DNA from: Exiguobacterium indicum HHS 31
GTDB taxonomy: Bacteria > Bacillota > Bacilli > Exiguobacteriales > Exiguobacteriaceae
Assembly (NCBI RefSeq): GCF_001939065.1
Contig: NZ_MPSZ01000002.1
Location: 124,001 to 188,000, forward strand
Direction of reading: 5' to 3'
Length of the DNA stretch: 64,000 bases
Shown here: piece after piece, positions 37,264 through 46,226 of the stretch
How positions within the stretch are numbered: the stretch's first letter is position 1
Layout: each line of letters begins with the position of its first letter
Translations under genes and position numbers: made by a program
Notes under the pieces: generated by a model
Database searches by the model: none
What the model was told of the DNA's origin: nothing
What the model saw: only the letters and a program-made list of their open reading frames with translations

Positions 37264-38303
37264 CCTTCATCCAGTCCTCTCTGTGTGCGCTCCAGTTTGA
37301 GCAATGTTTCCTTGCGTGCGAGTCCACCCGCGTATCCACCTAAATCTCCATTCGTCCGAATGACCCGATGGCACGGAATGACGATTGCCAGTTGGTTCGC
37401 TCCATTCGCTCGTGCGACGGCACGAACAGCAGTCGGTTGACCGATCCGGATCGCCAGCTCTTGGTACGAGATCGTCTCCCCACTCGGAATCCGTTCGAGT
37501 TCTTCCCAGACGCGGCGTTGAAATGGCGTCCCGTATCGCATCAAAGGTGTTTGAAACGATACCGGCTCTCCTTTGAAGTAACGACGGAGCTCCGCTTCAA
37601 TTTGTCCAAAGACCTGTGATTCCCCGGGAACGATGACAGCGCGCGCTTTTTGACGTAATTGTTCGATTTCCCGCTCCAGTCCACGTCGGTCGACGAACTC
37701 GAGCAGATGTAAGAGTTGATCGTCAGCAATCGCCAGCATCGAACCGAGTGGTGTATCAAGCCATTTCGCGCGTAAGACCTGCCCGTCAAAGCGCGACGGT
37801 GCCTGCCCGAGAATCCGTGCTGACGCCTCACGAAAACCACTACTCGATTCATAACCTCCAGCCAACTGCCCTTCGATGATCGGCTTACCGGTCCGGATCT
37901 CCTTCATCGCAAGCCCCATCCGTCGTGCCCGAGCATACGCGACGAACGTCATTCCGAAGCGTTTCTTGAACTGGCGGCGTGCCGTTGATTCATCGAGACC
38001 AAGTGCTCGAAAATCGGCTTCCTTGAATCGTTTGTCCGGTTCTGCCTCGACCGCTTCGATCAAGCGTTGAATCGTACCATGATCTCCGGGATAAGCAAGC
38101 GGATGACAACGACGGCACGGTCGATAAGAGGCAAGTAATGCCTCTTGCGCCGTCTCAAAAAACTCACAGTTCTCCGCTTTCGGTTTTCGTGCCGGACACG
38201 TCGGACGACAAAAGATGCCGGTCGTCTTGACGCCGACGAAAAACGTCCCTTCGTACGTTGCGTCTCGGCGAACGAGCGCTTCATAATACGTGTGATGTTC
38301 CAT
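37260..38303 (-). CDS. ada: Ada: trifunctional alkylation sensor, regulator and O6-methylguanine methyltransferase, 347 aa
   Basis: Full Ada architecture: N-terminal zinc site with CRPTC and CRRC (methyl-phosphotriester acceptor), an AraC-type helix-turn-helix (STARRQFKKRFGMTF), and a C-terminal OGT domain with the active site PCHRV. Methylation of the N-terminal Cys would turn it into an activator of its own operon. ATG 38303 has AAGGAGG upstream; the frame to 38351 runs through the promoter and lacks a ribosome site. First gene of ada-alkC-GNAT. Confidence 0.93.
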   Translation of the reverse strand: MEHHTYYEALVRRDATYEGTFFVGVKTTGIFCRPTCPARKPKAENCEFFETAQEALLASYRPCRRCHPLAYPGDHGTIQRLIEAVEAEPDKRFKEADFRALGLDESTARRQFKKRFGMTFVAYARARRMGLAMKEIRTGKPIIEGQLAGGYESSSGFREASARILGQAPSRFDGQVLRAKWLDTPLGSMLAIADDQLLHLLEFVDRRGLEREIEQLRQKARAVIVPGESQVFGQIEAELRRYFKGEPVSFQTPLMRYGTPFQRRVWEELERIPSGETISYQELAIRIGQPTAVRAVARANGANQLAIVIPCHRVIRTNGDLGGYAGGLARKETLLKLERTQRGLDEG

Positions 38304-38325
38304 CGCCTTCCCCTCCTTTGTCCTT

Positions 38326-38345
38326 AGTATACCGGCTTGTCCGGT
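38326..38345 (-). promoter_or_regulatory. Putative ada promoter with inverted repeat
   Basis: A -10-like TATACT (38331-38326, minus strand) adjoins a perfect 5-bp inverted repeat ACCGG-cttgt-CCGGT (38331-38345). The repeat lies where an Ada-type activator or repressor could contact the spacer; the -35 box is poor, in keeping with an activated promoter. Confidence 0.4.
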
Positions 38346-38465
38346 CATCATGTCGCCGAAAATCAGGCATTGATATGTTTAAGATTCACTTAAGAAACAT
38401 CGTCCTGTTTTCGAAAGGGACGATGTGCATACTACATGATATACTCAACGGAAAGTAGGGTTTTC

Positions 38466-39041
38466 ATGTTTGATTTCTTAAAAGAAGCACTTCACGCACC
38501 ACTCCGTGTCGGAGCCATCGCACCGAGCAGTCCACGTCTGGCTGAAATGATGGCACGACGCGCCGTCGCCGATCGTCCACGCCAAATTCTTGAAGTCGGA
38601 GCGGGTGACGGAGCGATTACCAAAGCTTTACTGGCCGCTCGTTCACCGGAGACACATCTCTTGATTTGTGAACGGAGCGAAACGTTCCGCCCGGCACTCG
38701 AACAATTACTGGCTCAGGAAACGAACGTCACTCTCTTCATTGGTGACGTTCAAGGATTATCCGATTCATGGAGCGAACAGATCGACGTCATCGTCAGTGG
38801 TCTCCCGTTCGCGTCGTTCCCGGCAGCGTTGCGGCATGACTTATTAGCACAATTCCAAACGTTACTACGACCAGGCGGTCACTTCATCGCCTTTCAATAC
38901 ACCCGGTTCCAGTTCAAGATGTTCCGGGACTATTTCCAAGAACACAGCTATTCGCACACGCTCTACAATCTGCCCCCGGCTTACGTCTTCGAGGGGGTGC
39001 AACAGGAGGAAATGAATCATGCCTACACTCTTGATCGTTGA
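38466..39041 (+). CDS. Class I SAM-dependent methyltransferase, phospholipid/rRNA-adenine type, 191 aa
   Basis: The glycine-rich SAM loop ILEVGAGDGAIT, an acidic loop (CERSE), and GLPFASFP at the catalytic position are typical of the phospholipid N-methyltransferase / rRNA adenine methyltransferase-like family. The N-terminal HAPLRVGAIAPSSPRLAEMM is also usual for this group. ATG 38466 is chosen because it begins the family N-terminus, MFDFLKEAL. It overlaps the response-regulator gene by 23 nt, linking the enzyme to the two-component pair. Membrane lipid modification is a guess. Confidence 0.8.
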   Translation: MFDFLKEALHAPLRVGAIAPSSPRLAEMMARRAVADRPRQILEVGAGDGAITKALLAARSPETHLLICERSETFRPALEQLLAQETNVTLFIGDVQGLSDSWSEQIDVIVSGLPFASFPAALRHDLLAQFQTLLRPGGHFIAFQYTRFQFKMFRDYFQEHSYSHTLYNLPPAYVFEGVQQEEMNHAYTLDR

Positions 39042-39708
39042 TGACGAAGCAGACATCCGTCAATTGCTTCGACTCTATTTAACAAATGAAGGTTACGAGA
39101 TCCTCGAAGCCGAAAACGGTGAGGAGGCGTTAACGACTCTTGCAACGCGTCCAGTTGATGCGATGTTACTCGACGTGATGATGCCCGTTTGCGATGGCTT
39201 CTCGACCGTTCAAGCTGCGCGCGCTGCCGGTCACACGTTACCCGTCTTGATGCTGACAGCGAAACGCGAAGATATGGATAAGATTCAAGGTTTGACCTTC
39301 GGGGCGGACGATTACATCGGTAAACCGTTCAATCCGCTTGAAGTCGTCGCCCGCGTCAAAGCACTACTGCGACGTGTCAGCCAGTATCATGTCCCAACTA
39401 CTACTTCAGCAGTCCAGGTGGGACCATTCACGCTCAAAGAAGACGAACGCGTCATCTTTAAGTATGATGTTCCGCTTGCCCTGACCCGCCGTGAATTTGA
39501 TTGCCTGGCGCTCTTCTTGAATCATCCGCGTCGCGTTTTTTCGGCTGACGACCTGTATGAGCGGGTTTGGCAGGAGGAAGCACTCGGTTCCGCATCGAAC
39601 GCTGTCATGGTCTTGATCCATAAGCTCCGTGACAAGATTGAGGACGTTCCGAAAGAACCACGCTACCTCCAGACGGTCTGGGGCGTCGGTTATAAGGTCG
39701 AACCATGA
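39019..39708 (+). CDS. OmpR/PhoB-family response regulator, 229 aa
   Basis: Receiver domain with LLIVDDEAD, phosphoacceptor Asp in LLDVMMPVCDG, Thr in LMLTAKRE and Lys in GKPFNPLE, then a C-terminal winged helix (ALTRREFDCLALFLNHP...RYLQTVWGVGYK). It regulates genes after phosphorylation by the next-encoded kinase. AGGAGG precedes ATG. Overlaps its kinase gene by 4 nt. Confidence 0.95.
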   Translation: MPTLLIVDDEADIRQLLRLYLTNEGYEILEAENGEEALTTLATRPVDAMLLDVMMPVCDGFSTVQAARAAGHTLPVLMLTAKREDMDKIQGLTFGADDYIGKPFNPLEVVARVKALLRRVSQYHVPTTTSAVQVGPFTLKEDERVIFKYDVPLALTRREFDCLALFLNHPRRVFSADDLYERVWQEEALGSASNAVMVLIHKLRDKIEDVPKEPRYLQTVWGVGYKVEP

Positions 39709-41054
39709 GACGGATCAAATTGACGGTCTGGATGCTTGTTTTACTTCTGCTCGCTGCATTTTTGAGTACGGCACTTGCCTGGTTGCTGGCGAGTCAATTG
39801 CCGCTTGGTGGAAAAACGGTTCCCCGTTACTACTACACGACGGAAGAAGACACGGTGAGCGCTGTTAAAGAGGACATTATACGTTATCAAAATGGACAAA
39901 TACCGACCGGGCCCTATGAGTGGGCAGTATACGATGCCAATGGTCGTCTGGTCAGCGCTTCCGACAAGTATCCAAAAGACTTAACACCGAGCCGACTGCT
40001 TGCTGAGCAAACACCAACCGAGCGGGAGCCATCAGACACAGGAAAGGTTAGGACATTGCACCATATCGAAGCGATCAATCTTGGAACCCGTGAGCCTGGC
40101 TATTTTTTGACTGTTCAGTCCGATAAACCAACACTCAATGAATATCAAGTCGGTAATTCGAACGCCTTCTTCATCTTACAAGTCGTCTTGTTCATCGTCT
40201 TTTTACTGCTTTTAACACGTTGGATCGCTGGTTTGTTCCGCGAACTCGAGCGACGGCTTGAACGGTTGACGGTCGAACCAGCGCCAACGGAACCGTTACC
40301 TCCCGTCAAAGGACCGAAGGAATTCAAGTTGTTCGCCCAATCGATCGAACGAATCGAACAGGAACTCCGCACCTTACGCGTACGCGACCAGGAGCGGTTC
40401 GTCGAGCAGTTGCGATTGATCACGAGTCTGTCGCACGACCTACGGACTCCGTTGACCTCAATCCAAGGCTTCATCCAGTGGCTAACCGAAAAACACGAGA
40501 CGTTATCCGCGACGGAACGGACGGAGCTTCTAGCGATCGTCACCCGACAGTCAGAAACGCTCGCTTCCCGGATCGACGAATTGTTCACGCTCGCTAAATT
40601 ATCGAACACCGATTATCCAGTCGAACGGACATCGCTTGATCTCGTCACACTGACGGAACAAGTCCTGGAACTGTTTCCTGGCACTTCTTCTACTGTCAAT
40701 GGTCCTGCACACGCGACTCTCTTCGCCGATCCGATGCTCTTACGGCGCTTGCTTGAGAATTTGATTCGCAATGCGACGCTTCACGGGACCGGTGATCTTC
40801 GGATTACCATCAACGACGACGCAGAAGGTATCCAGCTGATCTGTTCAAATGCGATTGAATCGACTTATACGCTAGAGGAACTAAACGAATGGCTAACACC
40901 GTTCGGGACGTCCGATGCTTCCCGCTCGTCTGGTGGCTCCGGCATCGGTCTGTCGATTGTTCAGCAAATCATGGCGCGTCATGCGGGGAACGTCGCGTTG
41001 ACTTCACAAGACAACCGCTTCATCGTGACCTGTCGTTTTCCACATATTTCATAA
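39705..41054 (+). CDS. Sensor histidine kinase, 449 aa
   Basis: TM1 (~8-28), an extracellular sensor region of ~120 residues, TM2 (~153-172), then HisKA with SLSHDLRTPLTS (phosphoacceptor His), and a HATPase domain with ENLIRNATLHG and GGSGIGLSIV. Coupled (ATGA) to the response regulator upstream. The signal is unknown; the upstream methyltransferase gene hints at an envelope function. Followed by a good terminator. Confidence 0.93.
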   Translation: MRRIKLTVWMLVLLLLAAFLSTALAWLLASQLPLGGKTVPRYYYTTEEDTVSAVKEDIIRYQNGQIPTGPYEWAVYDANGRLVSASDKYPKDLTPSRLLAEQTPTEREPSDTGKVRTLHHIEAINLGTREPGYFLTVQSDKPTLNEYQVGNSNAFFILQVVLFIVFLLLLTRWIAGLFRELERRLERLTVEPAPTEPLPPVKGPKEFKLFAQSIERIEQELRTLRVRDQERFVEQLRLITSLSHDLRTPLTSIQGFIQWLTEKHETLSATERTELLAIVTRQSETLASRIDELFTLAKLSNTDYPVERTSLDLVTLTEQVLELFPGTSSTVNGPAHATLFADPMLLRRLLENLIRNATLHGTGDLRITINDDAEGIQLICSNAIESTYTLEELNEWLTPFGTSDASRSSGGSGIGLSIVQQIMARHAGNVALTSQDNRFIVTCRFPHIS

Positions 41055-41058
41055 GCCT

Positions 41059-41082
41059 GCATCCGATGTGCGCATCGGGTGC
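41059..41082 (+). terminator. Terminator after the two-component operon
   Basis: GCATCCGATG pairs with CATCGGGTGC (one G-T wobble) across a 4-nt loop, directly followed by TTTTTT. Confidence 0.85.
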
Positions 41083-41189
41083 TTTTTTGGTCAGGTTGTT
41101 ACTTCTTAGACACTTCTTTGAAATTGGAATTCGATACACTAAAGACTGTTAGAAATTAGTTGTCGTTTTAAAGGAGTTGTTCGTGTCTT

Positions 41190-42983
41190 ATGAAATACTC
41201 GTCTCGTTCGATTACATATATGCCAGGGCTTGATGGCTTACGTGCCTTCGCTGTTCTATCTGTCATTCTCTACCATCTGTCGGTTTCATTCTTCTCCGGT
41301 GGTTTCCTCGGTGTTGATCTCTTTTTCGTCCTATCCGGTTATCTGATTACCGGTCTCTTGTTACGCGAGTGGCAGACGACCGGACGCCTCGATTTGAAAC
41401 GATTTTGGATTCATCGCTTCCGTCGCCTGTTCCCGGCCCTATTCGTCATGCTGTTACTCGTTCTCGGGTACGTAACCATCTTTGAACGCGAACTGTTGCA
41501 TACGGTTCGCCAAGATAGTGCCTTTGCGCTCATTTACGGGACGAACTGGTGGTATATCTTCCATGACGTCTCCTATTTCGAGTCGTTCGGTAAGCCATCA
41601 CCGATTCAAAACCTTTGGTCGCTCGCAATCGAGGAGCAGTTCTACCTGCTATTCCCGATCTTACTTTGGTTCGGAATGAAAAATCGTCGCTTGTTCCTGC
41701 AATTGATGGGCGTTGCGATCGGTGCATCCGTGCTTGCGATGGCGATTCAGTTCACACCTGGTGAAGATCCAAGTCGTGTCTACTATGGCACGGATACTCG
41801 GTTATTCGCCCTATTGATTGGGAGTCTACTCGCTTTCGCGTGGCAACCAACCCGCTTTAAGCTCGATATCCCAAAACGTGGTGTCCGGTTACTGAATCAA
41901 ATAGGTGCCGTTACTTTGCCACTCTTGCTTATATTGATGATTGTCACAAGTGAGTTCGGAAGCTTCTTATACCGGGGTGGCTTTTTCCTTGTCGCCGTCC
42001 TTGCTGCACTATTGATTGCTACAATTGCTCATCCGGCGTCGATTTGGAGTCAATGGTTTGCGCATCCAGCACTTGTTGCGATCGGTAAACGATCGTATGG
42101 TCTATATCTGTGGCATTTTCCCGTCATCACACTGATAACGCCAGTCGAGCAAATCGGCACGTTCTCATTACTTCGGACCGTGTTGATCGTCGTTGTGCTG
42201 ATTGCGTTAACCGAAGCATCGTATCGCTTTATCGAACGTCCGATTCGTCAGCACGGACTATCCGGTTATTTAGAACGTCTGTCGTTACATCCGCGACAGT
42301 TACGTCAGTTTTCAACGATGCAGTGGACGAGTGTTGCCGTGTTGACGATTCTCATCGTCAGCTTCATCGGTAACTTATCGATTCTTGCTGTCTCCGATAC
42401 GCCGAAGCCAGAACCTGCTTTCGAGAAGATAGCGGCGCCAAAAGAAAAACCGAAGCCGATCCTGAAACCGACGACACCAAAAGCAAAGCCCGATCAGCGA
42501 AAAATCTGTCGACCGACGCTTGCGATCGGGGACTCGGTCTTACTCGGTGTCGAAGATTATCTCGGCAGTACGCTCAAGCAATTGACGATTGATGCGAAAC
42601 TCGGTCGTCAGCTGCGAGAAGCGATTCCGCTGAGTGAGCAGTATGCGGCGTACAATCAGCACGGACGCCAAGTCATTCTCCACCTCGGAACGAACGGTAG
42701 CTTCCGGAAGGATCAATTGAATAGTTTGCTCGATCAATTCGCAAATGCCGATCACGTCTATCTGGTCACTGCACGCGTCCCGCGTCCGTGGGAAGCAGAA
42801 GTCAATCAGATGTTACGGGAGGCATCGAAGCGGAAGCGTGTCGAACTGATCGACTGGCATGCTGTTGCCGTCAAACATCCATCTTACTTCGAAGCAGATG
42901 GTGTCCATTTGAATATCAAGGGCGCACGTGCCTATTCGAAGATTCTTGCGAAAGCAACGAATTGCGCTGTTTCAACGAAATAA
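41190..42983 (+). CDS. Membrane acyltransferase with C-terminal SGNH domain (OatA-like), 597 aa
   Basis: N-terminal acyltransferase-3 domain with PGLDGLRAFAVLSVILYH, FFVLSGYLITG and ~10-11 transmembrane helices to residue ~400, then a linker rich in Lys/Pro and an SGNH hydrolase domain. The catalytic pieces are visible: GDSVLLG (Ser), LGTNGS, and DGVHLNIKG (Asp/His). Such proteins O-acetylate peptidoglycan (OatA) and protect against lysozyme; other surface polymers are possible. Preceded by AAGGAGTTGTTCGTGTCTT before ATG. Confidence 0.87.
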   Translation: MKYSSRSITYMPGLDGLRAFAVLSVILYHLSVSFFSGGFLGVDLFFVLSGYLITGLLLREWQTTGRLDLKRFWIHRFRRLFPALFVMLLLVLGYVTIFERELLHTVRQDSAFALIYGTNWWYIFHDVSYFESFGKPSPIQNLWSLAIEEQFYLLFPILLWFGMKNRRLFLQLMGVAIGASVLAMAIQFTPGEDPSRVYYGTDTRLFALLIGSLLAFAWQPTRFKLDIPKRGVRLLNQIGAVTLPLLLILMIVTSEFGSFLYRGGFFLVAVLAALLIATIAHPASIWSQWFAHPALVAIGKRSYGLYLWHFPVITLITPVEQIGTFSLLRTVLIVVVLIALTEASYRFIERPIRQHGLSGYLERLSLHPRQLRQFSTMQWTSVAVLTILIVSFIGNLSILAVSDTPKPEPAFEKIAAPKEKPKPILKPTTPKAKPDQRKICRPTLAIGDSVLLGVEDYLGSTLKQLTIDAKLGRQLREAIPLSEQYAAYNQHGRQVILHLGTNGSFRKDQLNSLLDQFANADHVYLVTARVPRPWEAEVNQMLREASKRKRVELIDWHAVAVKHPSYFEADGVHLNIKGARAYSKILAKATNCAVSTK

Positions 42984-42992
42984 GACCACGTC

Positions 42993-43026
42993 AAACAAGG
43001 TAGCGGAACGATCCGCTACCTTGTTT
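42993..43026. terminator. Terminator between convergent genes
   Basis: A 15-bp perfect stem (AAACAAGGTAGCGGA / TCCGCTACCTTGTTT) with a 4-nt loop, then a T-run. Used by the acyltransferase gene and possibly the minus-strand copD gene. Confidence 0.85.
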
Positions 43027-43033
43027 TTTATAC

Positions 43034-44023
43034 TCATCCTGTCGCTAGCAACCCAAGATAAATCAAACTGACGCTGAATAAACTCAGCAAGATACCCACT
43101 GCATGCCGACGATATCCTAGTAAAAGCAGTGGTAAGGTTGCAATCCCCATCATCAAAACCCATCCATTCCCCACTGGATCACCGGTCGGTAGTTGCCCTA
43201 GCGTCGGTTGTTCGAGACGGCTGAGTGAAGCACTCGCCATGAACAGCAATACTAAAATGATACTCTCCATCCGGAGTAACGGACGCGGATCGTACGTTGA
43301 GTCAAAACGCAACCGACGCCGAACAAGCGTGCCATTACAGAAAGCATAGAACAAAAGCGGTAACAATAAAAGGTGCTTCAGCAACAACGCTTGACCGTAT
43401 GGCACACCCCAGAGATTCGGATAACGTTCAAGCGGAATCGCCAGTTGCATCAGTAACAGCCCTGACAGGATGACACCCGTAAAGGCGATCCGGGCAAACG
43501 GACTGAACCAACTTAAAAAGGCAGACCAATGAACGGTCGAGCGAGCACCGATGGCTACCAAAAACACGACACCGATCCAAGCTGTCACACATAAGAAGTG
43601 ACTAAACTGAAGCGTCCACCCGAGCGCACCGTATTTGGCCGCCGCGTGACTCGTTCCTGCGATGCCAATCCATAACGGGATCGTCAAGAGTGCGAGCAGG
43701 ATGGATCGTCGCTTTTGCCATGCGAATACGATCAATAGGAGTAAAGCAGAGAAGTAAACGACAAGAAACATCCGACCGATATGCAACTCCAGTAATCCTG
43801 TTCGAAGAGCCTCTGTCATCGTTTGCGTCGAAAGTAGAAAACGAACGGCACCAAAGACCGGGATGCTCGTTCCAAGAACGAGCATCCCGAGTCCCGCTAC
43901 CGCCCACGACGTACCGTCCATTAATAGCGGTTTTCGTTTCGTTGGGATGAAGCATAATACCAAATAGCCCATCCAAAGCGCTCCACCCATATAGACGAGT
44001 AGTTCTCCTAGAAACGCACTCAT
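43034..44023 (-). CDS. copD: CopD-type copper membrane protein, 329 aa
   Basis: A polytopic protein with ~8-9 helices, typical CopD features such as HIGRMFLVVYFSALLLL, SHAAAKYGAL and QFSHFLCVTAWIGVVFL (conserved His residues in membrane segments). It is translationally coupled to copC: ATG 44023 overlaps the copC stop as ATGA; the longer frame to 44086 is rejected. CopC/CopD pairs import or handle copper across the cytoplasmic membrane. Confidence 0.82.
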   Translation of the reverse strand: MSAFLGELLVYMGGALWMGYLVLCFIPTKRKPLLMDGTSWAVAGLGMLVLGTSIPVFGAVRFLLSTQTMTEALRTGLLELHIGRMFLVVYFSALLLLIVFAWQKRRSILLALLTIPLWIGIAGTSHAAAKYGALGWTLQFSHFLCVTAWIGVVFLVAIGARSTVHWSAFLSWFSPFARIAFTGVILSGLLLMQLAIPLERYPNLWGVPYGQALLLKHLLLLPLLFYAFCNGTLVRRRLRFDSTYDPRPLLRMESIILVLLFMASASLSRLEQPTLGQLPTGDPVGNGWVLMMGIATLPLLLLGYRRHAVGILLSLFSVSLIYLGLLATG

Positions 44024-44547
44024 GTCGAACGACGACGTAACACGAGAAGGATGACGATACTGATTAACAGTCCCCCGACGATCCATGGGAGCAGTGTCGG
44101 AACGAGTCCTTTTGAAACAGGCTCTGCTTCAGGAACGACTGCTGCTTTTTTTTCCATCGGCTCAGCCTTTTCTACAGTGCTTGTTTCAGCTTTTGCCGCA
44201 CCCAGTACCGTAAAACGGATCGTTCCTTTCACGGGATGACCATCATCTGAAATCGACGCCCACTTGATCGTGTATTTTCCTTCCGTTAAAGGCTCTGAGA
44301 CGACAGCACTCAGTTCATTTCCGATGATAAGTGGTTTCGCAAGGGCTTGTTCAACTCCATTCGCGTCTACTACACGTAAGGTGCTCGTTTTTTCAACAGC
44401 CTCACTGAACGTCAAGCGGATCCGATCGACGGGTTCAGATAATGCCGATCCATCTGCCGGATTCGAGCTTTTTAAACTCGTGTGTGCTTCGACCGATATG
44501 GGCAACAGACAAATGAGGAACAGAAGGGCAAATCGGATGATGCGCAT
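44020..44547 (-). CDS. copC: CopC-domain copper-binding protein with membrane anchor, 175 aa
   Basis: A signal peptide (~1-21) ends in VEAHTSLKSSNPADGS, leaving the His at or near the mature N-terminus, as in CopC Cu(II) sites. The Ig-like CopC domain follows (IRLTFSEAVEKTST, KWASISDDGHPVKGTIRF with the conserved GHP), then a Glu/Ala linker and a C-terminal TM helix with basic tail. GGAGG lies 8 nt before ATG 44547. With CopD it forms a copper-acquisition unit like the YcnJ protein split in two. Confidence 0.87.
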   Translation of the reverse strand: MRIIRFALLFLICLLPISVEAHTSLKSSNPADGSALSEPVDRIRLTFSEAVEKTSTLRVVDANGVEQALAKPLIIGNELSAVVSEPLTEGKYTIKWASISDDGHPVKGTIRFTVLGAAKAETSTVEKAEPMEKKAAVVPEAEPVSKGLVPTLLPWIVGGLLISIVILLVLRRRST

Positions 44548-44584
44548 GTCGTTTACCTCCTTTCTGCTTGATGTGTACAAGAAA

Positions 44585-44604
44585 ACCCGCTGTCACCAGC
44601 GGGT
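44585..44604 (-). terminator. Terminator-like hairpin between the surface-protein gene and copC
   Basis: ACCCGCT/AGCGGGT stem with a 6-nt loop, followed on the minus strand by TTTTC. It can lower read-through from the 456-residue protein gene into copCD while allowing partial co-expression. Confidence 0.6.
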
Positions 44605-44610
44605 CGTCCT

Positions 44611-45981
44611 TTATTGTTGCGGGCGACGACGGAGTGCGAAGAATCCAAGGATCGATGCTGCTGCGATACCAAGCAGTGACCAGACGATACCTGTCGTCGA
44701 TGCTTTTTCTTGCATACCACCGAGACCAGTGTTCGGCATTCCAGATGGTGCACCTTTGAATTTATCTGGGAACTGATCGACGATTGCTGTCGCAGTCCCT
44801 TCCCCTACACCGTACATATGCGCGTACGCTTCACGAATCGCTGGGTACGTTTTGTCGTAATCTTTTTCATTATAGCTATTGAAAGCAAGCAAGAGTTGGT
44901 CAATGTGAACCTTTAATCCTTCTTCCAAATCTTTCGCTTTCAAACGTCCTTCTGTTGCTGCATCGAGGAATGCTGCCTGTTCAACACGGTACTCATCAAG
45001 TTCCTTCACAGCCATGTCGCGTGCTTGATCATCTTTCGCACCTGTTGCTTTGACATAGTCAACGAAGTAGCCGATGTGGCTCGACCAAATCTTCTTGAAT
45101 TGTTGCGCTGCTTCACTACCATAAACAGAGCCAATCGAAGCTGTCAGGTCATCCGTATTTTGATTCAAGGCACCGGCCGCAGCGTCAAAGTCTTTTGCTC
45201 CGTCAATTCCTTTTTGCATCGCGAGCACTGCAAGCGCCGCGTGTTCAGAGAAGTTTCGGTTCAGTCCGGCACGAAGATCAGCTGCTGGTGTATCAACTTT
45301 CGTATTTTTGAATTTATCTGGGTACTGATCGACGATCGCACCAGATAACCCTTCTCCCACCATATACATATGCTCGATTGCTTTACGTAGATTACTGTAG
45401 GCAGCATCATAATCACCAGCAACGTAGCTATCAAACGATGTTAACAGTTGCGTGATATGGACTTTTAGTCCTGCTTCGAGATCCGCTGCCTTCAGACGTC
45501 CTTCCGTTGCTTTATCGAGGAACGCAGCCTGTTCGACACGATACTCATCAAGCTCTTTCAATGCTTTTTGTTTCGCGTCTTCGTCCTTGGCACCAGTTGC
45601 TTTGACGTAATCGACGAAGTAACCGATATGGCTCGCCCAGATTTCTTTGAAGGCAGCGCCTGCTTCTTCCCCGTAGACGGAACCAACAGCTGCCGCTAAA
45701 TCATCCGTGTTTTGATTCAAGGCACCGGCTGCCTGCTCAAAATCTTCTTTACCATCAATTCCTTTTTGCATCGCAACGACTGCGAGATACGCGTGTTCAG
45801 ATAGAATTTGATCGAGTGTCGCTCGTAAATCCGATGCTGGAGATGAGACATCGAGGGAGACTTTTCCTGAACTGTGAGACATCTTACTATGGTCCTCATG
45901 ACCGTGAGCACTGACACCTGCTGCTGGAATCAACAATGCGGCACTAAGCGGAACAGCGAGATACGACTTTTTCATCTTCAT
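44611..45981 (-). CDS. Duplicated-domain surface protein with MPNTG sorting-like signal, 456 aa
   Basis: A signal peptide ends near GVSAHGHEDHSK, leaving a His-rich mature start. Two copies of a helical unit follow with a period of 184 residues (from ~51 and ~235), each with SEHAxLAVxAMQKGIDG, ALNQNTDDL, SHIGYFVDYVKATGAKD and DEYRVEQAAFLD. Conserved His residues (SEHA, SHIG, HMY) suggest metal binding. The C-terminus MPNTG (415-419), a hydrophobic segment and RRR resemble a sortase signal, though with M for L. It stands next to copC/copD, so copper or iron capture on the wall is a reasonable inference. Confidence 0.78.
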   Translation of the reverse strand: MKMKKSYLAVPLSAALLIPAAGVSAHGHEDHSKMSHSSGKVSLDVSSPASDLRATLDQILSEHAYLAVVAMQKGIDGKEDFEQAAGALNQNTDDLAAAVGSVYGEEAGAAFKEIWASHIGYFVDYVKATGAKDEDAKQKALKELDEYRVEQAAFLDKATEGRLKAADLEAGLKVHITQLLTSFDSYVAGDYDAAYSNLRKAIEHMYMVGEGLSGAIVDQYPDKFKNTKVDTPAADLRAGLNRNFSEHAALAVLAMQKGIDGAKDFDAAAGALNQNTDDLTASIGSVYGSEAAQQFKKIWSSHIGYFVDYVKATGAKDDQARDMAVKELDEYRVEQAAFLDAATEGRLKAKDLEEGLKVHIDQLLLAFNSYNEKDYDKTYPAIREAYAHMYGVGEGTATAIVDQFPDKFKGAPSGMPNTGLGGMQEKASTTGIVWSLLGIAAASILGFFALRRRPQQ

Positions 45982-46134
45982 CTTATGAACACCCCTTTGA
46001 TTTTTTGGACTTCACATAGATAACGTAAGGAGTTCACGAATGGTTTTATCTTTTTACATTTTTTATTTAAAATATTTTTTCTGACGAAATAAACTTATGT
46101 AGCACTTTCATTATTTTTTAGTTTTTATTTACTC

Positions 46135-46146
46135 ATTTCGCGAAAT
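46135..46146. promoter_or_regulatory. 12-bp palindrome in a divergent promoter region
   Basis: ATTTCGCGAAAT is a perfect palindrome midway between the divergent surface-protein genes at 45981 and 46227. Its position suits an operator shared by both. The cognate regulator is unknown. Confidence 0.35.
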
Positions 46147-46158
46147 AGCCAACTTATT

Positions 46159-46178
46159 TTCTAATCATTTCATTAGAA
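46159..46178. promoter_or_regulatory. Inverted repeat upstream of the calcium-repeat protein gene
   Basis: TTCTAAT-catttc-ATTAGAA, two perfect 7-bp arms, lies ~50 nt before the start of the gene at 46227 and beside the 12-bp palindrome. A second operator or a stem in the leader RNA is possible. Confidence 0.35.
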
Positions 46179-46226
46179 TCTTCTTATAACCTCATCTTTT
46201 ATCTTTTATAGAACAGGAGTGGACTT

